The position numbers and the translations under genes are program-made. A model generated the notes under the pieces. It saw only the letters and a program-made list of their open reading frames with translations, made no database searches and had not been told where the DNA came from. A stretch of 24,153 nucleotides of DNA from a virus, in the IMG/VR virus record IMGVR_UViG_3300020416_000065, positions 1-24,153 of that record. One strand, written 5' to 3'. Positions 1 to 10,056 of the stretch are shown in pieces; the stretch's first letter is position 1; each line of letters starts with the position of its first letter.

Positions 1-389
1 GGTCCCTGTGGTCCTGGAGGTCCTTGAGTACCTTGATTACCTTGTGGTCCTGGAGGTCCTTGAGCACCTTGAGATCCTTGTGAACCTTGATTTCCTTGTG
101 GTCCTGGAGGTCCTGCCGATCCATCATCACCATCCGATCCTGCTGAACCTGGAGGTCCTGCTGAACCTGGAGGTCCTGCTGGTCCTGGAGGTCCTGCTGA
201 TCCATCACCACCTGCAGGTCCTGGAGGTCCTTGAGTACCTTGATTACCTTGTGGTCCTGGAGGTCCTTGAGTTCCTTGACCGCCTTGTGATCCTGGAGGT
301 CCTGCATTACCTTGTGGTCCTGGAGGTCCTGCAGGTCCAGTTCCACCAGGTCCTGGAGGTCCTTGTGGTCCTGGAGAACCAGCAGGTCC
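1..389 (-). repeat. Collagen-like Gly-X-Y repeat block 2
   Basis: About 129 codons of Gly-X-Y, mostly GPPGPQG, GNQGTQG and GSAGPPG, in frame with the fibre gene and running off the left edge. Gly is nearly always GGA or GGT, Pro CCT/CCA, Gln CAA, giving a near-periodic 9- and 18-nt DNA repeat. Confidence 0.95.
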
Positions 390-2987
390 TGCTGATACTG
401 TTACCCATTGACTGCTATTACCATCATTATAATAAACATGCAAATCTCCATCATCACTATCCCACCAAAGATCTCCAGCAGTAGGACTACTTGGTGGAGC
501 AGTAGATATATCTAATCCAGCAACACCAGCTGGTCCTGGAGGTCCTGCTGGTCCACCAGTTCCTAAATTACCAGTTCTTGAAAAATTAAGTATACATTGC
601 TCATTATTTGAAGGTATTGTCCCTGCAACAGGACTCACAGAAATGTTTAACCAACCTCCATTATCTGTTACACTAGTAACTGTAAATACACTATAAGTAT
701 CATCTGAATTTTCATTTGACTGTACAACTAATGTTCCTTTATGAGATGTGTTTGTAGAATCATCCCATGTTGCTATGAAATCTGATAAATCTGTAGATTG
801 GGTTGTTAAACTATCAAGTACAATATTACTAATAGAACCAAATGATCCACTACTATACCTAAAATTACCAGTTCCAGGATCAGAAATAAGATTACTGGAT
901 AAGAACTTATATCTTAATCCACCCTTATCACCTTGAATTCCTTGAGGTCCAACATTACCTTGTGGTCCTGGAGGTCCTTGCCCACCTTGATTTCCTTGCG
1001 GTCCTTGTGATCCAGGAGGTCCTGCAGGTCCTTGTGGTCCAACATTACCCTGTGGTCCAGTAGCACCTTGAGTACCTTGATTTCCTTGTGGTCCAGGAGG
1101 TCCTGCTGGACCATCTGCTCCATCATCCCCATCAGGTCCAGCAGGTCCTGGAGGTCCTGCATTACCTTGTGGTCCTGGAGGTCCTGATGCACCTGCAGAT
1201 CCTGGAGGTCCTTGTGGTCCAGTAGCACCCCTACCACCAGCATTTGTCTGAACCCATTGTCCTGAATTAGGATCATCATAATAAATGTATAATTCACCAG
1301 TATCACTTTCCCACCATAATTCACCCATTCTAGGTGCAGGTATATTTGGTGGATTATCAGCAACTGTTACGGGGTTAATAGAAATAGTAGCAGCAATACC
1401 CATTGGTTGTGCTGTTGCTGTTACAGCAGCACCAACAAAATCTAATTGAGTAATACTAGAAGCAGTACCTACAAGAACACTCTCATTAAATACACTAATC
1501 GCACCTGGAATTAAACCACCACCAATAGGAACCCAATATCTTTGTCCTGGATGTGTTGGTAAAGATACCATCTGATATTGTTGCCCAGCTGGTACTGAAG
1601 AATTATCATTTCCACTCTGTGCTGCACCAGTAGTTGCAGTTACAAATGTATGTGCATAATCACCACCAGAAGTTACAGAATTTGGTAAAGCAGATTGAAA
1701 TTGGTGAGTTGTTGTATTAGAGGATTCACCAACAAAAAGACTAATTGAAGATGCAGTTGTTGCTACAATAGGAACTGCAGTATCATATGCTCTATCACGT
1801 TTTTGCTTAATACCACCAGAAGTTCCAGATACAAATGTATGAGTTGTGGTATTAGTTGAAGGAGCATTAGTAAGAACTTGAATATCAAAAGTACTTGAAG
1901 TTACATTTCTAACTCTGACCCACTTATTAGCAATTGGATCGGTTGCTCTTGGATAATCATGGTTACTAGCATTACTATCCTGTGCACAAGTAAATCTAAG
2001 GGTTCCAGTATCCAACTTAACCCAATCACCATTACGCATTCCATGACCAGCAACAACGATTCTTGCTAGTCCTGTTTGAGGATTATATGTTGTACCACTT
2101 GCAGCAGTATGTGTATCAATAGTACTTCTTGGATAAGCATGATCTGAACCATTACTATCCTGTGCACAACGGAAGGTTACAGCACCCTCACTCAACCTAA
2201 CACTCTGTTTTACTTTTTTAAGACCGTTATTTGCAGCAGTTATGAATGTATGTGATGTTGTATTAGTTGATGGAAAAGCATCAAGAACCTGTATATCAAA
2301 TGTATTTGTTGTTGGATTTACTACCTGTATCCATCTTCCACTAATAGGATCACTTGATCTTGGATAAGTCTTATTACCAGATCCATGAGTACAACTAAAT
2401 GTTAACGAATCATCTGCAAGTTGAACAAGTTCTCCTTCACCAAATCCATGTCCTGCAACTGTTAAAGTTAATTTACCACTACCTGGTGTATATGCAGCAT
2501 TAGTTACTGTATGAGTAGATGGAGCTTCTAATTGATGATTTGTTGCAAGATCAAGTACTAAAACTCCAGTTGCAGGTGTGTATGTTGCATCTGAAGGAGT
2601 AAAAGATTTACTAGGAGTTGTACCTACATTGACTGTAACTGTTGTATTCGTCCTATCTTTAATAGAAAGTTCTGGATTACCACCAGCAGGGTCAGTTGAA
2701 CGTGGATACTTATGTTGAGAAAAATGATTATCTTGTGCACACGTAAAAGTTATGGATTCTTCAAATATTCTAATCTTATCGTTAACAGAAAGATTATGTG
2801 AACCTATTGTTATTGTTAAATCACCTGAAGATGGATTATATGTTGCTGCACTTATATTATAGTTTATAGTCGCATTGGGATCTCCAAGATTGGGTTCTGT
2901 CTGCTCCAATCCAAGGAAATCATACCTGTCATCCGTTAATTTATATTGAGGGGTTCTTTTTACCCTACCACTAAGATACTTCGGCAT
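1..2987 (-). CDS. Collagen-like tail fibre / virion protein, C-terminus beyond window
   Basis: I translated this frame by hand. It is open from ATG 2985-2987 to the left edge with no stop (994 full codons visible), so the C-terminus is missing. Residues 48-122 hold a beta-rich module with the motif FTCAQDN...YPRSTDP. Two further tandem units of about 135 residues follow (from Y at 2492 and Y at 2087). Residues about 553-575 and 835-858 are two copies of a G-(E/D)-L-W-W-(E/D)-S...YY(D/N)D module, each followed by collagen-like Gly-X-Y repeats (residues about 587-689 and 867 to the edge, rich in GPPGPQG and GNQGTQG). Gly-X-Y repeats in phage fibres are known to form trimeric triple helices, so this is probably a long trimeric receptor-binding or whisker fibre. 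The start lies 1 nt after the stop of the upstream virion gene, at the end of the baseplate operon. The fibre role is inferred; receptor and specificity cannot be read. Confidence 0.85.
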   Translation of the reverse strand, partial: MPKYLSGRVKRTPQYKLTDDRYDFLGLEQTEPNLGDPNATINYNISAATYNPSSGDLTITIGSHNLSVNDKIRIFEESITFTCAQDNHFSQHKYPRSTDPAGGNPELSIKDRTNTTVTVNVGTTPSKSFTPSDATYTPATGVLVLDLATNHQLEAPSTHTVTNAAYTPGSGKLTLTVAGHGFGEGELVQLADDSLTFSCTHGSGNKTYPRSSDPISGRWIQVVNPTTNTFDIQVLDAFPSTNTTSHTFITAANNGLKKVKQSVRLSEGAVTFRCAQDSNGSDHAYPRSTIDTHTAASGTTYNPQTGLARIVVAGHGMRNGDWVKLDTGTLRFTCAQDSNASNHDYPRATDPIANKWVRVRNVTSSTFDIQVLTNAPSTNTTTHTFVSGTSGGIKQKRDRAYDTAVPIVATTASSISLFVGESSNTTTHQFQSALPNSVTSGGDYAHTFVTATTGAAQSGNDNSSVPAGQQYQMVSLPTHPGQRYWVPIGGGLIPGAISVFNESVLVGTASSITQLDFVGAAVTATAQPMGIAATISINPVTVADNPPNIPAPRMGELWWESDTGELYIYYDDPNSGQWVQTNAGGRGATGPQGPPGSAGASGPPGPQGNAGPPGPAGPDGDDGADGPAGPPGPQGNQGTQGATGPQGNVGPQGPAGPPGSQGPQGNQGGQGPPGPQGNVGPQGIQGDKGGLRYKFLSSNLISDPGTGNFRYSSGSFGSISNIVLDSLTTQSTDLSDFIATWDDSTNTSHKGTLVVQSNENSDDTYSVFTVTSVTDNGGWLNISVSPVAGTIPSNNEQCILNFSRTGNLGTGGPAGPPGPAGVAGLDISTAPPSSPTAGDLWWDSDDGDLHVYYNDGNSSQWVTVSAGPAGSPGPQGPPGPGGTGPAGPPGPQGNAGPPGSQGGQGTQGPPGPQGNQGTQGPPGPAGGDGSAGPPGPAGPPGSAGPPGSAGSDGDDGSAGPPGPQGNQGSQGSQGAQGPPGPQGNQGTQGPPGPQG
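921..1229 (-). repeat. Collagen-like Gly-X-Y repeat block 1
   Basis: About 103 codons of Gly-X-Y ([10 protein letters not shown] at the start, [10 protein letters not shown] at the end), uninterrupted. It follows the first LWWES module of the fibre protein. Confidence 0.95.
1683..2492 (-). repeat. Tandem pair of about 405-nt coding units in the fibre gene
   Basis: Two adjacent units of about 135 codons (2088-2492 and 1683-2087) encode parallel series: YTPGSG / YNPQTG, VAGHG(F/M), FTC or FSC, YPR(S/A)(S/T)DP, TFDIQVL and PSTNTT(S/T)HTF. Internal half-copies of the FxCAQDSN...YPR motif also occur. Similarity is visible at nucleotide level, suggesting duplication. Confidence 0.75.
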
Positions 2988-2988
2988 A

Positions 2989-3978
2989 TCACGTTGTACT
3001 ATTTTCTAATATGCTGCCAACAAATTCCATTTCTAATGGTGCAACAAATCCACCATTCATACTTTGTCCTACATTGACTCTAATTGTTGTTGCATTAACT
3101 CTAGCAACATTCAAATTCTGTCCAGAAGCTGGATCTGTTGAACGTGGATATGAGTGTTCGGTTGCTCTATTATCCATAGAACATGTGAATATGAAAGAAT
3201 TATCTGCCAATTTCACTTTATCATTATTTTGAAGATTCATTGAAGGAAGAGTAATTGTCATTTCACCCGAAGTTGGATTATATGATGCATTTGAAGGAAG
3301 ATACTTTGTACCTACTGTTACTGTACTACTTACCATAACTTCAACAGCATTAGGTTTACACCTTTCAAAGTAATGAATAGCAGGTTGATATATGTGAGGA
3401 TATCCTTTAGATACACCAACTTCAGCAGTAAATGTTTTTGAAGTACCTACAGTACCTTGAATACTATCAATTATAAATGATTGTTGTGGATCTGGGAAAA
3501 TTGTAGTGGTAATACCAGTACTTCCAGTACATGAAAAACTAATTCCACTCAAACATATAGGATCACCAGCATTTAAGTTATGAGCAGCTGCAGTAGTAAC
3601 TGTAGCTATTCCAGATGGTTCATGATATGTGACATTAGTTATGATACCAACATTCTGTTGTGTTCCTTTTATAAAAATCTTATCTAAAACTAAAGGTGTT
3701 TTCTCTAACACCATTCTACCATCAACTATAATTACAGCATCATTTGGTGGTATTTCAACATCTTCTATAACTTTAATATCTCTTGTATTACCAGTACTTC
3801 TTGATTCCCTTCTTTGTATAAAAGTAACAGTTGGGTATGTATTTCCAGCACCAACATGTGCTACTTGTGCATACAGCAAAAGAGCAGAAGTTCCTGTAGG
3901 TACTTCATAAAGTTCTTGCATTCCTGGTGCAACAGGAACTGCTAATGATATAAACTTATTGACTGGTGCTATTGCCAT
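2989..3978 (-). CDS. Virion structural protein with fibre-type beta module
   Basis: A 329-residue protein I cannot assign to a named T4 gene. Residues 1-110 look like a compact beta domain (it includes the stretch [17 protein letters not shown]). Residues 231-304 contain the same module as the neighbouring fibre: [11 protein letters not shown], then FTCSMDN...HSYPRSTDP, then VNVG. This shared module, and its place between the 1146-residue structural protein (stop 4 nt upstream) and the collagen-like fibre (start 1 nt downstream), suggest an adaptor or short fibre subunit at the baseplate periphery. It has no signal peptide or membrane segment. The function is inferred from context and the shared module only. 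Confidence 0.75.
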   Translation of the reverse strand: MAIAPVNKFISLAVPVAPGMQELYEVPTGTSALLLYAQVAHVGAGNTYPTVTFIQRRESRSTGNTRDIKVIEDVEIPPNDAVIIVDGRMVLEKTPLVLDKIFIKGTQQNVGIITNVTYHEPSGIATVTTAAAHNLNAGDPICLSGISFSCTGSTGITTTIFPDPQQSFIIDSIQGTVGTSKTFTAEVGVSKGYPHIYQPAIHYFERCKPNAVEVMVSSTVTVGTKYLPSNASYNPTSGEMTITLPSMNLQNNDKVKLADNSFIFTCSMDNRATEHSYPRSTDPASGQNLNVARVNATTIRVNVGQSMNGGFVAPLEMEFVGSILENSTT

Positions 3979-3981
3979 ATT

Positions 3982-6900
3982 TTATCTCAAAGCTAGTATT
4001 AATGGGGTTAATTGTGCCTGAATTGCTCTGTTAAAGTCTCTTCCTCGGATTGTTGATGTAGTTTGGTCAATTGTCAAACCATCACCAATTCTAAAGTTAC
4101 CTTTTTGATCGGTACTAGTGAATGGAACTTGTCCTCCATTCTTGGCAATAACTTCATTTTCAGGTCTAGGTTTTCCACCTTGGAAGGGGTTAGCTGTATT
4201 TAGGTCTGTACCAGCACCAATATATTCAAATGAATGTGAACTGGTTATAATCCTACTTAACCTTACAAAATCAACTCTTGTTGAAGCATTGAGATTATAA
4301 GGAATAAATTCATTAAAAGTTACTGAAGATATTCCAGTTGGATGATTTGCACCATCTGTTGCATCACTCACAGTATATAGAATTGGATCAGTATCAACTT
4401 CTGCAGTTGCTGCTCCACCACCAGAAATTGATACTACCAAATTCTGTGTAGGTAAGAAATTCCTTCCACTATTAATAACATCAATAGAAGTAATTGTTCC
4501 TGCAGCACTCACATTAGCAGAAAATTCTGGAAGAATACCTTCAGGTCCTAATGGATCTGGAAGATTATTATTACCACTATCAAGAACCGTAATAATTGGA
4601 GGTGCTCCAGCATTATAATCACCAGGATTACCACCATTAGTAATTTCCAATGATCTAATTTGTTGTAATGGTTCAGTTATTGTATTTGTGGCAGGAGTAT
4701 CATTATATTGACTTAAATTCAAATGGAAATAAGCACCTTGACCATCAAATGGTGTCCTATTATTATTACCCTGATCTTGAGTATTATTAACAACTACGGT
4801 ATCAGTTTCAGCTTCAGTTGTAGTTAATATTGTACCATCAAATTCAACAGAACCAAAACCATCTGCTACAAGACCTTTATTACCAAATGAACTGTTAGAG
4901 TTTGTTAGATCACATTGTCCACCTGAAGAACAGAATATACCAATATCACATCCAATAGTGAATATAGAAACCAACTGTGCATATCCATTATTTGTAAGTG
5001 ATACTCCAATACCATTTTCATTATATTGTGTAAATGAATCACAAACAAAACTCTTAATATCCTGTCCTAAATTATTTGTTCCACTGAAAGCAGCATCACA
5101 ATGATTACCATCAATTCTCATACCAATGCTACCAGTCATAAAGTTAGTACAGTTTCTAATATAAGGACTCTTATATCTACCAGATGCACCTTCATTAGCA
5201 GGTCCTAATATTGCATATCCACTAACTGCTTGGAAATTTTTTCCAGCATTAACATCTGCTAATGTTGGTGGAAATGCAGCAGCAGCACATCCAGGATGAT
5301 TCACTGCAACACTAGAACCAGCAAAACTCAAATTTTCTACTAAACATCCTCTTCTAACATGGAATACATCTCTATTTGCATTATTTGGAACTATAGTAAC
5401 TAATCTTAAATCTTCACCACTAATTGCAACATCAGTTCTTAATCCAATTGGATTATTCTCATTATAAACACCAGAACGAACTTTAACAGTATCACCCTCT
5501 TGTGCTATTGCAGCTGCTGCAGCAATAGTATGTTTTGCATCACCTTCTAATAATCCACTATTAGTATCACATCCATTCTTTGTAACCCAAATAGTTCTCT
5601 TTGTTTGAACACCAGAAGGTCTCCAAGATACACCAGCACCAACTCCACCTACGTTAAATGATGATAATCTATAATCAGTCTTACATGCACCAACACCTTC
5701 ACTATTAAAGAAGTCGGTTAACTGACTTTCTAGTTCTAAATCACCAAATATTGTTGCTTTTTGACCTACATTTAGATTCTTCTCAATACCAACACCACCT
5801 TCTACAATTAATGCACCATTATCTTTAGTAGTTGATTGTGTACCATCTTCAACTTTTGTAATTCCACCAACAAATAATTTCTTGGCAATACCAACACCAC
5901 CATCAAATACTGCTGCTGCATTCCCAATACCAGATGCATCTGTTGTGTCATTAGCAGTAATAAGTCCATCTACATCAAGTGCAGCATTTAAAGAAGTATC
6001 AGCATCTACATTTAACGTTGAATCAAAATCAACAGCACCACCTACATTTAATCTCTTAACAATACCAACACCACCATCAATTTGAACTGAACTTGATGAA
6101 GTGGGACTTGTTGAATCTGTTTGATCATTAAATGTTGTCTTACCATCAACATCAAGTAAAGCATTAAAAGTAACATTACCATCTACATTTAATGTTGAAT
6201 CAAAATCAACATCACTAGTCGCATGAACGGTTCCAGTTATATCTAAAGTAGTAGATGGATTATTATTATTAATACCAACCTTAGTCATCCTATAGATTGG
6301 AGAATCATTATCAGTATTAGTGTGTCCCCAATAATCTTGAGTTTGTATCCTAGCAATCGCTGTAGGATTATTTGGATCAGGTATAGGAATTAATGTATCA
6401 GTTCCTAGACCAGCACTATTTTTCTGTGTAAAGTTTAGAGTTGAAAAGAGTTGAGCAGAACCACCAATGGGTAATGTTACATGCTCATCTTGTACAAAGA
6501 ATCCATCTTGATTAACAGGAGATGCTACTACCCATCTAACACCATTACCATCTCTCTTTAAGTAATTACCATTAGCACCATAAGAATCAGCAGAGTCTAT
6601 TATATGACGATCAATCTTTACACTACCATCTACATTTAATCTTATTTTGCCATCAGCAGAAGGATTGTATCCAGAAACTGTAATACCAGTAGGATCTGTA
6701 CTTCCAATTCCAACACTACCACCTTCAGTAACTACAAATACATCATCACCAGTATTAATTTTAAATTGAGTTGGATCAGTATAAGTCTCAAATCCTGTAG
6801 TTCCTATGCCAACTTTCCCTGCAGTAGTAACAACAAAGGATGACTCTCCACTTTCTCCAATTTCAAACCTACCTGCAGGTGTAGTAGTTCCTAATCCAAC

Positions 6901-7422
6901 TTTACATTCATCCGTAACAACTAAACAATTATTACCAACTTCAAGTATACCATCGGGTTCTGTGGTTCCAATACCAACAGCACCTTCATCGGTAACTATA
7001 AAAGAAGATTTAAATGGATTAATTGGTTGTGTAGGATCAAGAGTAACACCACCAATACCAACTTCAAATCTACCTTTTGGTTGTGTCGATCCAATACCAA
7101 CTCGACCACCTATTTGCCCTTCCCCACCTATACCATTAGTAGTGGATATTGCAGTAAAAACAGTTCCAGCAACACCAACATCAAGTCTTTGTTTTACTGT
7201 TAAATAATCAAAATCAACAGGTCCGATAAATGTTGCTATTCCACTTACATAAAGATTATTAACAGTTACATCACCAAGATTAATATCATCACCATCACCC
7301 CATCTAATATCTGTAGCATCTATATCAGCATATAACTTACCATAAATGTATACGTCATCATAAAATTCCGATACATTACCGTGCCTATTTTCTGGGGTTT
7401 GCGGTGATTCGTTATGTGCCAT
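3982..7422 (-). CDS. Large baseplate wedge / fibre-connector protein (gp10-like), beta-helix containing
   Basis: A 1146-residue protein. Residues 105-250 carry five degenerate copies of the motif VGIGTT-x-P-x-G-x-x-EVG. Residues 404-560 hold tandem units built on DFDSTLNVDG and GGVGI-x-K-x-LNVGG. Residues about 608-880 look like a right-handed parallel beta-helix of the pectate-lyase type (IWVTKNGCDTNSG, then EGDTVKVRSGVYNE, then successive short beta rungs). Around 950-1040 is a GG-NPGDYNAGAPPI type repeat, and the tail reads RIGDGLTIDQTTSTIRG. Large proteins of this build occupy the gp10 / short-fibre position in marine T4-like phages. The ATG overlaps the stop of the needle gene (TAATG), implying translational coupling. 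The gp10 name is an inference from position; 'tail fibre' would be equally safe. Beta-helix domains in such proteins sometimes act as depolymerases, but I identified no catalytic site. Confidence 0.8.
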   Translation of the reverse strand: MAHNESPQTPENRHGNVSEFYDDVYIYGKLYADIDATDIRWGDGDDINLGDVTVNNLYVSGIATFIGPVDFDYLTVKQRLDVGVAGTVFTAISTTNGIGGEGQIGGRVGIGSTQPKGRFEVGIGGVTLDPTQPINPFKSSFIVTDEGAVGIGTTEPDGILEVGNNCLVVTDECKVGLGTTTPAGRFEIGESGESSFVVTTAGKVGIGTTGFETYTDPTQFKINTGDDVFVVTEGGSVGIGSTDPTGITVSGYNPSADGKIRLNVDGSVKIDRHIIDSADSYGANGNYLKRDGNGVRWVVASPVNQDGFFVQDEHVTLPIGGSAQLFSTLNFTQKNSAGLGTDTLIPIPDPNNPTAIARIQTQDYWGHTNTDNDSPIYRMTKVGINNNNPSTTLDITGTVHATSDVDFDSTLNVDGNVTFNALLDVDGKTTFNDQTDSTSPTSSSSVQIDGGVGIVKRLNVGGAVDFDSTLNVDADTSLNAALDVDGLITANDTTDASGIGNAAAVFDGGVGIAKKLFVGGITKVEDGTQSTTKDNGALIVEGGVGIEKNLNVGQKATIFGDLELESQLTDFFNSEGVGACKTDYRLSSFNVGGVGAGVSWRPSGVQTKRTIWVTKNGCDTNSGLLEGDAKHTIAAAAAIAQEGDTVKVRSGVYNENNPIGLRTDVAISGEDLRLVTIVPNNANRDVFHVRRGCLVENLSFAGSSVAVNHPGCAAAAFPPTLADVNAGKNFQAVSGYAILGPANEGASGRYKSPYIRNCTNFMTGSIGMRIDGNHCDAAFSGTNNLGQDIKSFVCDSFTQYNENGIGVSLTNNGYAQLVSIFTIGCDIGIFCSSGGQCDLTNSNSSFGNKGLVADGFGSVEFDGTILTTTEAETDTVVVNNTQDQGNNNRTPFDGQGAYFHLNLSQYNDTPATNTITEPLQQIRSLEITNGGNPGDYNAGAPPIITVLDSGNNNLPDPLGPEGILPEFSANVSAAGTITSIDVINSGRNFLPTQNLVVSISGGGAATAEVDTDPILYTVSDATDGANHPTGISSVTFNEFIPYNLNASTRVDFVRLSRIITSSHSFEYIGAGTDLNTANPFQGGKPRPENEVIAKNGGQVPFTSTDQKGNFRIGDGLTIDQTTSTIRGRDFNRAIQAQLTPLILALR
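6004..6211 (-). repeat. Duplicated segment in the gp10-like gene
   Basis: A 31-nt stretch at 6004-6034 recurs at 6181-6211 with one mismatch, in the same frame. It encodes VDFDSTLNVD both times, and the flanking units (LDVDG, GGVGI-x-K) repeat too, indicating recent duplication of a unit of about 177 nt. Confidence 0.8.
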
Positions 7423-7964
7423 TACCCTAACCCACTCTTAATACTAGAAAGTGTATCACCAGAAATTTGTGTACCAGCAGCACACCATCCAGCAAATGTC
7501 AATTCACGTGGTGCTAAATTTCCATGTAAAGCATCACAGTTTGCAACATTACTATTAAGATCTATTCTATTTCCTGCCTTTAATTGTATATCCTTACCTG
7601 CATCTAACATAATATTTTCATCAGAATCAATTACAATATTTTTAGCAGTTATTTTAACAGCACCATTGGATTGAGCAGTAATGGTAATATCACCACTTCT
7701 TCCAATAAGATTAATACTACATCCACCTCCAGCTTTTTCTCCTCCAATAATCTCTATAGCTTGGTCATTCATAATATGGAAATCTCCACCATTATTCATA
7801 CCAACAGCACTAGTATTATTATCTGCAGCTAGACCAATTAAATTATAAACAACAGACCCATTCTCACCCATTTCTGGGTTTCCTGACTCTATTCTAAAGT
7901 GTGGTCCAAAGGAATCGTATTGCCTTTGTTGCCAATTTTGTTTATCAGCTGGTCTTTCTGCCAT
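7422..7964 (-). CDS. Baseplate central spike / needle protein with beta-helix repeats
   Basis: A 180-residue protein. Residues about 60-140 consist of short alternating hydrophobic/polar rungs (INLIGRSGDITITAQ, VKITAKNIVIDSDENI, IQLKAGNRIDLNSN). This is the pattern of the triple-stranded beta-helix that forms the C-terminal needle of T4 gp5 and of VgrG proteins. It follows the gp5-like OB-fold gene, with 28 nt between them. The T4 gp5 spike therefore appears to be divided into two polypeptides here. The C-terminus has two Cys (residues 143 and 161) and a His (147) that could bind a metal near a tip, but that is speculative. Its own GATAAATA late-type box lies 20 nt before the ATG. Its stop overlaps the ATG of the 1146-residue protein. 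Confidence 0.75.
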   Translation of the reverse strand: MAERPADKQNWQQRQYDSFGPHFRIESGNPEMGENGSVVYNLIGLAADNNTSAVGMNNGGDFHIMNDQAIEIIGGEKAGGGCSINLIGRSGDITITAQSNGAVKITAKNIVIDSDENIMLDAGKDIQLKAGNRIDLNSNVANCDALHGNLAPRELTFAGWCAAGTQISGDTLSSIKSGLG

Positions 7965-7984
7965 CTTTTACAGTCCTATGTTAA

Positions 7985-7992
7985 TATTTATC
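7985..7992 (-). promoter_or_regulatory. Putative T4-type late promoter (GATAAATA) for the needle gene
   Basis: The minus strand reads GATAAATA immediately after the TAA of the gp5-like gene and 20 nt before the ATG at 7964. The T4 late consensus is TATAAATA, read by gp55 with gp33 and the clamp. The placement in one of the few intergenic gaps supports the call; no -35 is expected. Confidence 0.55.
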
Positions 7993-10056
7993 TTAACTGA
8001 CACAATCAATAACTTCCTTAACATCACCCTGATATGGAGGTCTAGGTTTCAATTGTGGTTTTAATATAGCACCATATCCAGTTTGAGTTTTAATTATCAA
8101 TTCTGGCAATTCAGTGATCTCATTAACATTTGCAACTGAAGAATCAGATGGAATAACATTTAAAATACCACCCGTATTATCATCAATATACACAGTATAT
8201 TCATTATCAAAGGAATCAGTAACTATATCACCTTTAACATAATCAGTACCAGGAGAAACAACCACAACATGATCAATAATTTTTGGTGTTGTATCTTGTG
8301 GATCCTTAATTGGATAATTTTCACCTTCAGAAATAATATAAACATCAACTATTTGTTGATAGGTAGGTGATTTTTCATCATAATCCACTACTGCTTTTGC
8401 AACAGCACCATATCCTTGCTTACAGGTGTCAACAATTTCAACAGATGGTTGTGAAGTATATCCAGATCCACCACTTTCCATATCAATACCAATAAGACTT
8501 CCAGTTGCTGCAGCACCTTCACCCACAATAGCACCTAAAATTGCCTTACCAATTGCACCTTTACCACCTCCACCAAAGATATTAATCTTTAGTCCAGCAC
8601 ACTCTAAAGGAGGACCAGCATAACATTTACCTAATGGACTACTAAATCCAGGATTAGATACACTTGGATTCAAGAAATCAAACATTCCCAAAGATCCAGA
8701 TGCAATACTTAAATCTTGAATAGCACCTACTCCAGCATTAGATGATGCTTCAGCAGCATTAGCAACTTCTAATATTTTATCAACTGCAACTCCAACAATA
8801 TTTTTAGGTCCCTTACCAATTACCCATGCTCTTACATTCTCTTTAGATTCATCAAATACTGGAGTTGGGCAATCTATTACATTTGCAATACCTGATAATC
8901 CTTCTGCTGTAGAACGAAGAGTATCTGCAAGACTAAACCCACCTAATATTTTTCCAACACCGCCCATAAGTGGTCCCAACCCTTTCATAAGTCCACTAAC
9001 TATATGATTAAATATTCCACCTATAAACTGATCACCAATACAACTCACAAAATTACTGACATTGTCTACAATTCCCTGCAATAGACCTTTGACAGTATCT
9101 AACATATTTTTTGCAACATTCTGAATAGCACAAGGTAAGAACTTCTGTATTGCACCAATACCTGGAACCATTGCATTTTGTGCTGCTGCTCCTGCTCTCT
9201 TCGCAGCACTTCTACTTTTAGTTGCTGCAAATACCATAGAATAAACTGAATCATATAGTTTTTTCAATCCACCATTTAATGCAGGTCCTAACTTCTTATA
9301 AGTAGAATTTACCATTGTTCCAACAATACCAGAAGTTAATCCAGTAATTTTAGGAGCAGCAGAACTTACCATAGCAGCAAGTTGTGATGGATTTGCACTC
9401 TGAACTCTGGTGACTAGATTACTAACTTCAGAACTTATCTTATCAATAGCAGCAGTTGTCTGTGTACTACCAAATACAACTTCAGCACCAATTGCTTGAT
9501 TTAATGCTCTATTTGCTTTTCCAGTTGCATCTTCAATCTTTTTCGCCAATTCAACAGAAACTGGTCTAGGTGATCTCTGATTACTACTACCAGATTGTTC
9601 ATTCGTTTCTGTTTTTGCAATTAAATAACCATCATTCTTTATCTTTTTAGTATATCCAGTATATGGTTGGAATGGTCCTGAATATTCTTCACTAGGAGAA
9701 TAACTAGTATTTCCAAAAACACCTGTAACTACAGGTAATTGTGCATCGTCACCATCTAAAAAGAATCCTAATACACTATCACCAGGAGATAAACGAAGTG
9801 ATTTTGCTCTATTTGCTTTACCAGATCCATCAGTAGGTGATAATAAAACTTGTGCCCAAGGTAAATCTTCATCTGGTAATTCAACAACATTTTGAGGATG
9901 ATACCCCATAATACGAACTTTAACCCTATTACCCCAAGCATCACCAATCTCGTTTAATTGATCACCCTGCGAATCTTCAGGTGCAACTTGACCGATCCAC
10001 CATTTGAATCCGTCTCTTCCTATAAAATTACTTTGTACTAGTGATTCTCCAATCAT
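7993..10056 (-). CDS. 5: Baseplate hub OB-fold protein, gp5-like, no lysozyme domain
   Basis: A 687-residue protein. Residues about 15-120 match the N-terminal OB-fold of T4 gp5: FKWWIGQVAPEDSQ..., GNRVKVRIMGYHP, LPWAQVLLSP, then GDSVLGFFLDGDD...PVVTGVFG. In T4 gp5 a lysozyme domain follows. Here residues about 170-400 are instead Ala/Gly-rich and probably helical, and I see no T4-lysozyme-like catalytic motif. The C-terminal part (about 500-687) has beta repeats such as GGSGYTSQPSVEI and GYGAILKPQLKPRPP. The ATG overlaps the stop of the gp27-like gene (ATGA), consistent with 1:1 assembly of the gp27-gp5 hub. The beta-helical needle normally fused to gp5 is encoded by the next gene. The hub role is well supported by the OB-fold and context; the function of the long insert is unknown. 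Confidence 0.85.
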   Translation of the reverse strand: MIGESLVQSNFIGRDGFKWWIGQVAPEDSQGDQLNEIGDAWGNRVKVRIMGYHPQNVVELPDEDLPWAQVLLSPTDGSGKANRAKSLRLSPGDSVLGFFLDGDDAQLPVVTGVFGNTSYSPSEEYSGPFQPYTGYTKKIKNDGYLIAKTETNEQSGSSNQRSPRPVSVELAKKIEDATGKANRALNQAIGAEVVFGSTQTTAAIDKISSEVSNLVTRVQSANPSQLAAMVSSAAPKITGLTSGIVGTMVNSTYKKLGPALNGGLKKLYDSVYSMVFAATKSRSAAKRAGAAAQNAMVPGIGAIQKFLPCAIQNVAKNMLDTVKGLLQGIVDNVSNFVSCIGDQFIGGIFNHIVSGLMKGLGPLMGGVGKILGGFSLADTLRSTAEGLSGIANVIDCPTPVFDESKENVRAWVIGKGPKNIVGVAVDKILEVANAAEASSNAGVGAIQDLSIASGSLGMFDFLNPSVSNPGFSSPLGKCYAGPPLECAGLKINIFGGGGKGAIGKAILGAIVGEGAAATGSLIGIDMESGGSGYTSQPSVEIVDTCKQGYGAVAKAVVDYDEKSPTYQQIVDVYIISEGENYPIKDPQDTTPKIIDHVVVVSPGTDYVKGDIVTDSFDNEYTVYIDDNTGGILNVIPSDSSVANVNEITELPELIIKTQTGYGAILKPQLKPRPPYQGDVKEVIDCVS

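Noticed and set aside
8-484. Long plus-strand open frame rich in Leu/Val/Glu repeats across the collagen block
   Set aside because: It is the reverse-strand shadow of the Gly-X-Y codons; repetitive GC-biased codons keep other frames open. The minus-strand fibre frame continues through it.
1-1230. Short-period DNA repeats that could suggest a CRISPR array or satellite
   Set aside because: The periodicity is 9 or 18 nt in codon register, with no spacers; it is fully explained by collagen-like coding sequence.
914-1363. Minus-strand open frame with [10 protein letters not shown]-like repeats
   Set aside because: It is an out-of-frame reading of the same collagen-like segment; the true frame is two positions different and continuous from 2987.
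7993-10056. Lysozyme domain expected in a gp5 homologue
   Set aside because: No T4-lysozyme catalytic motif was found between the OB-fold and the C-terminal repeats.
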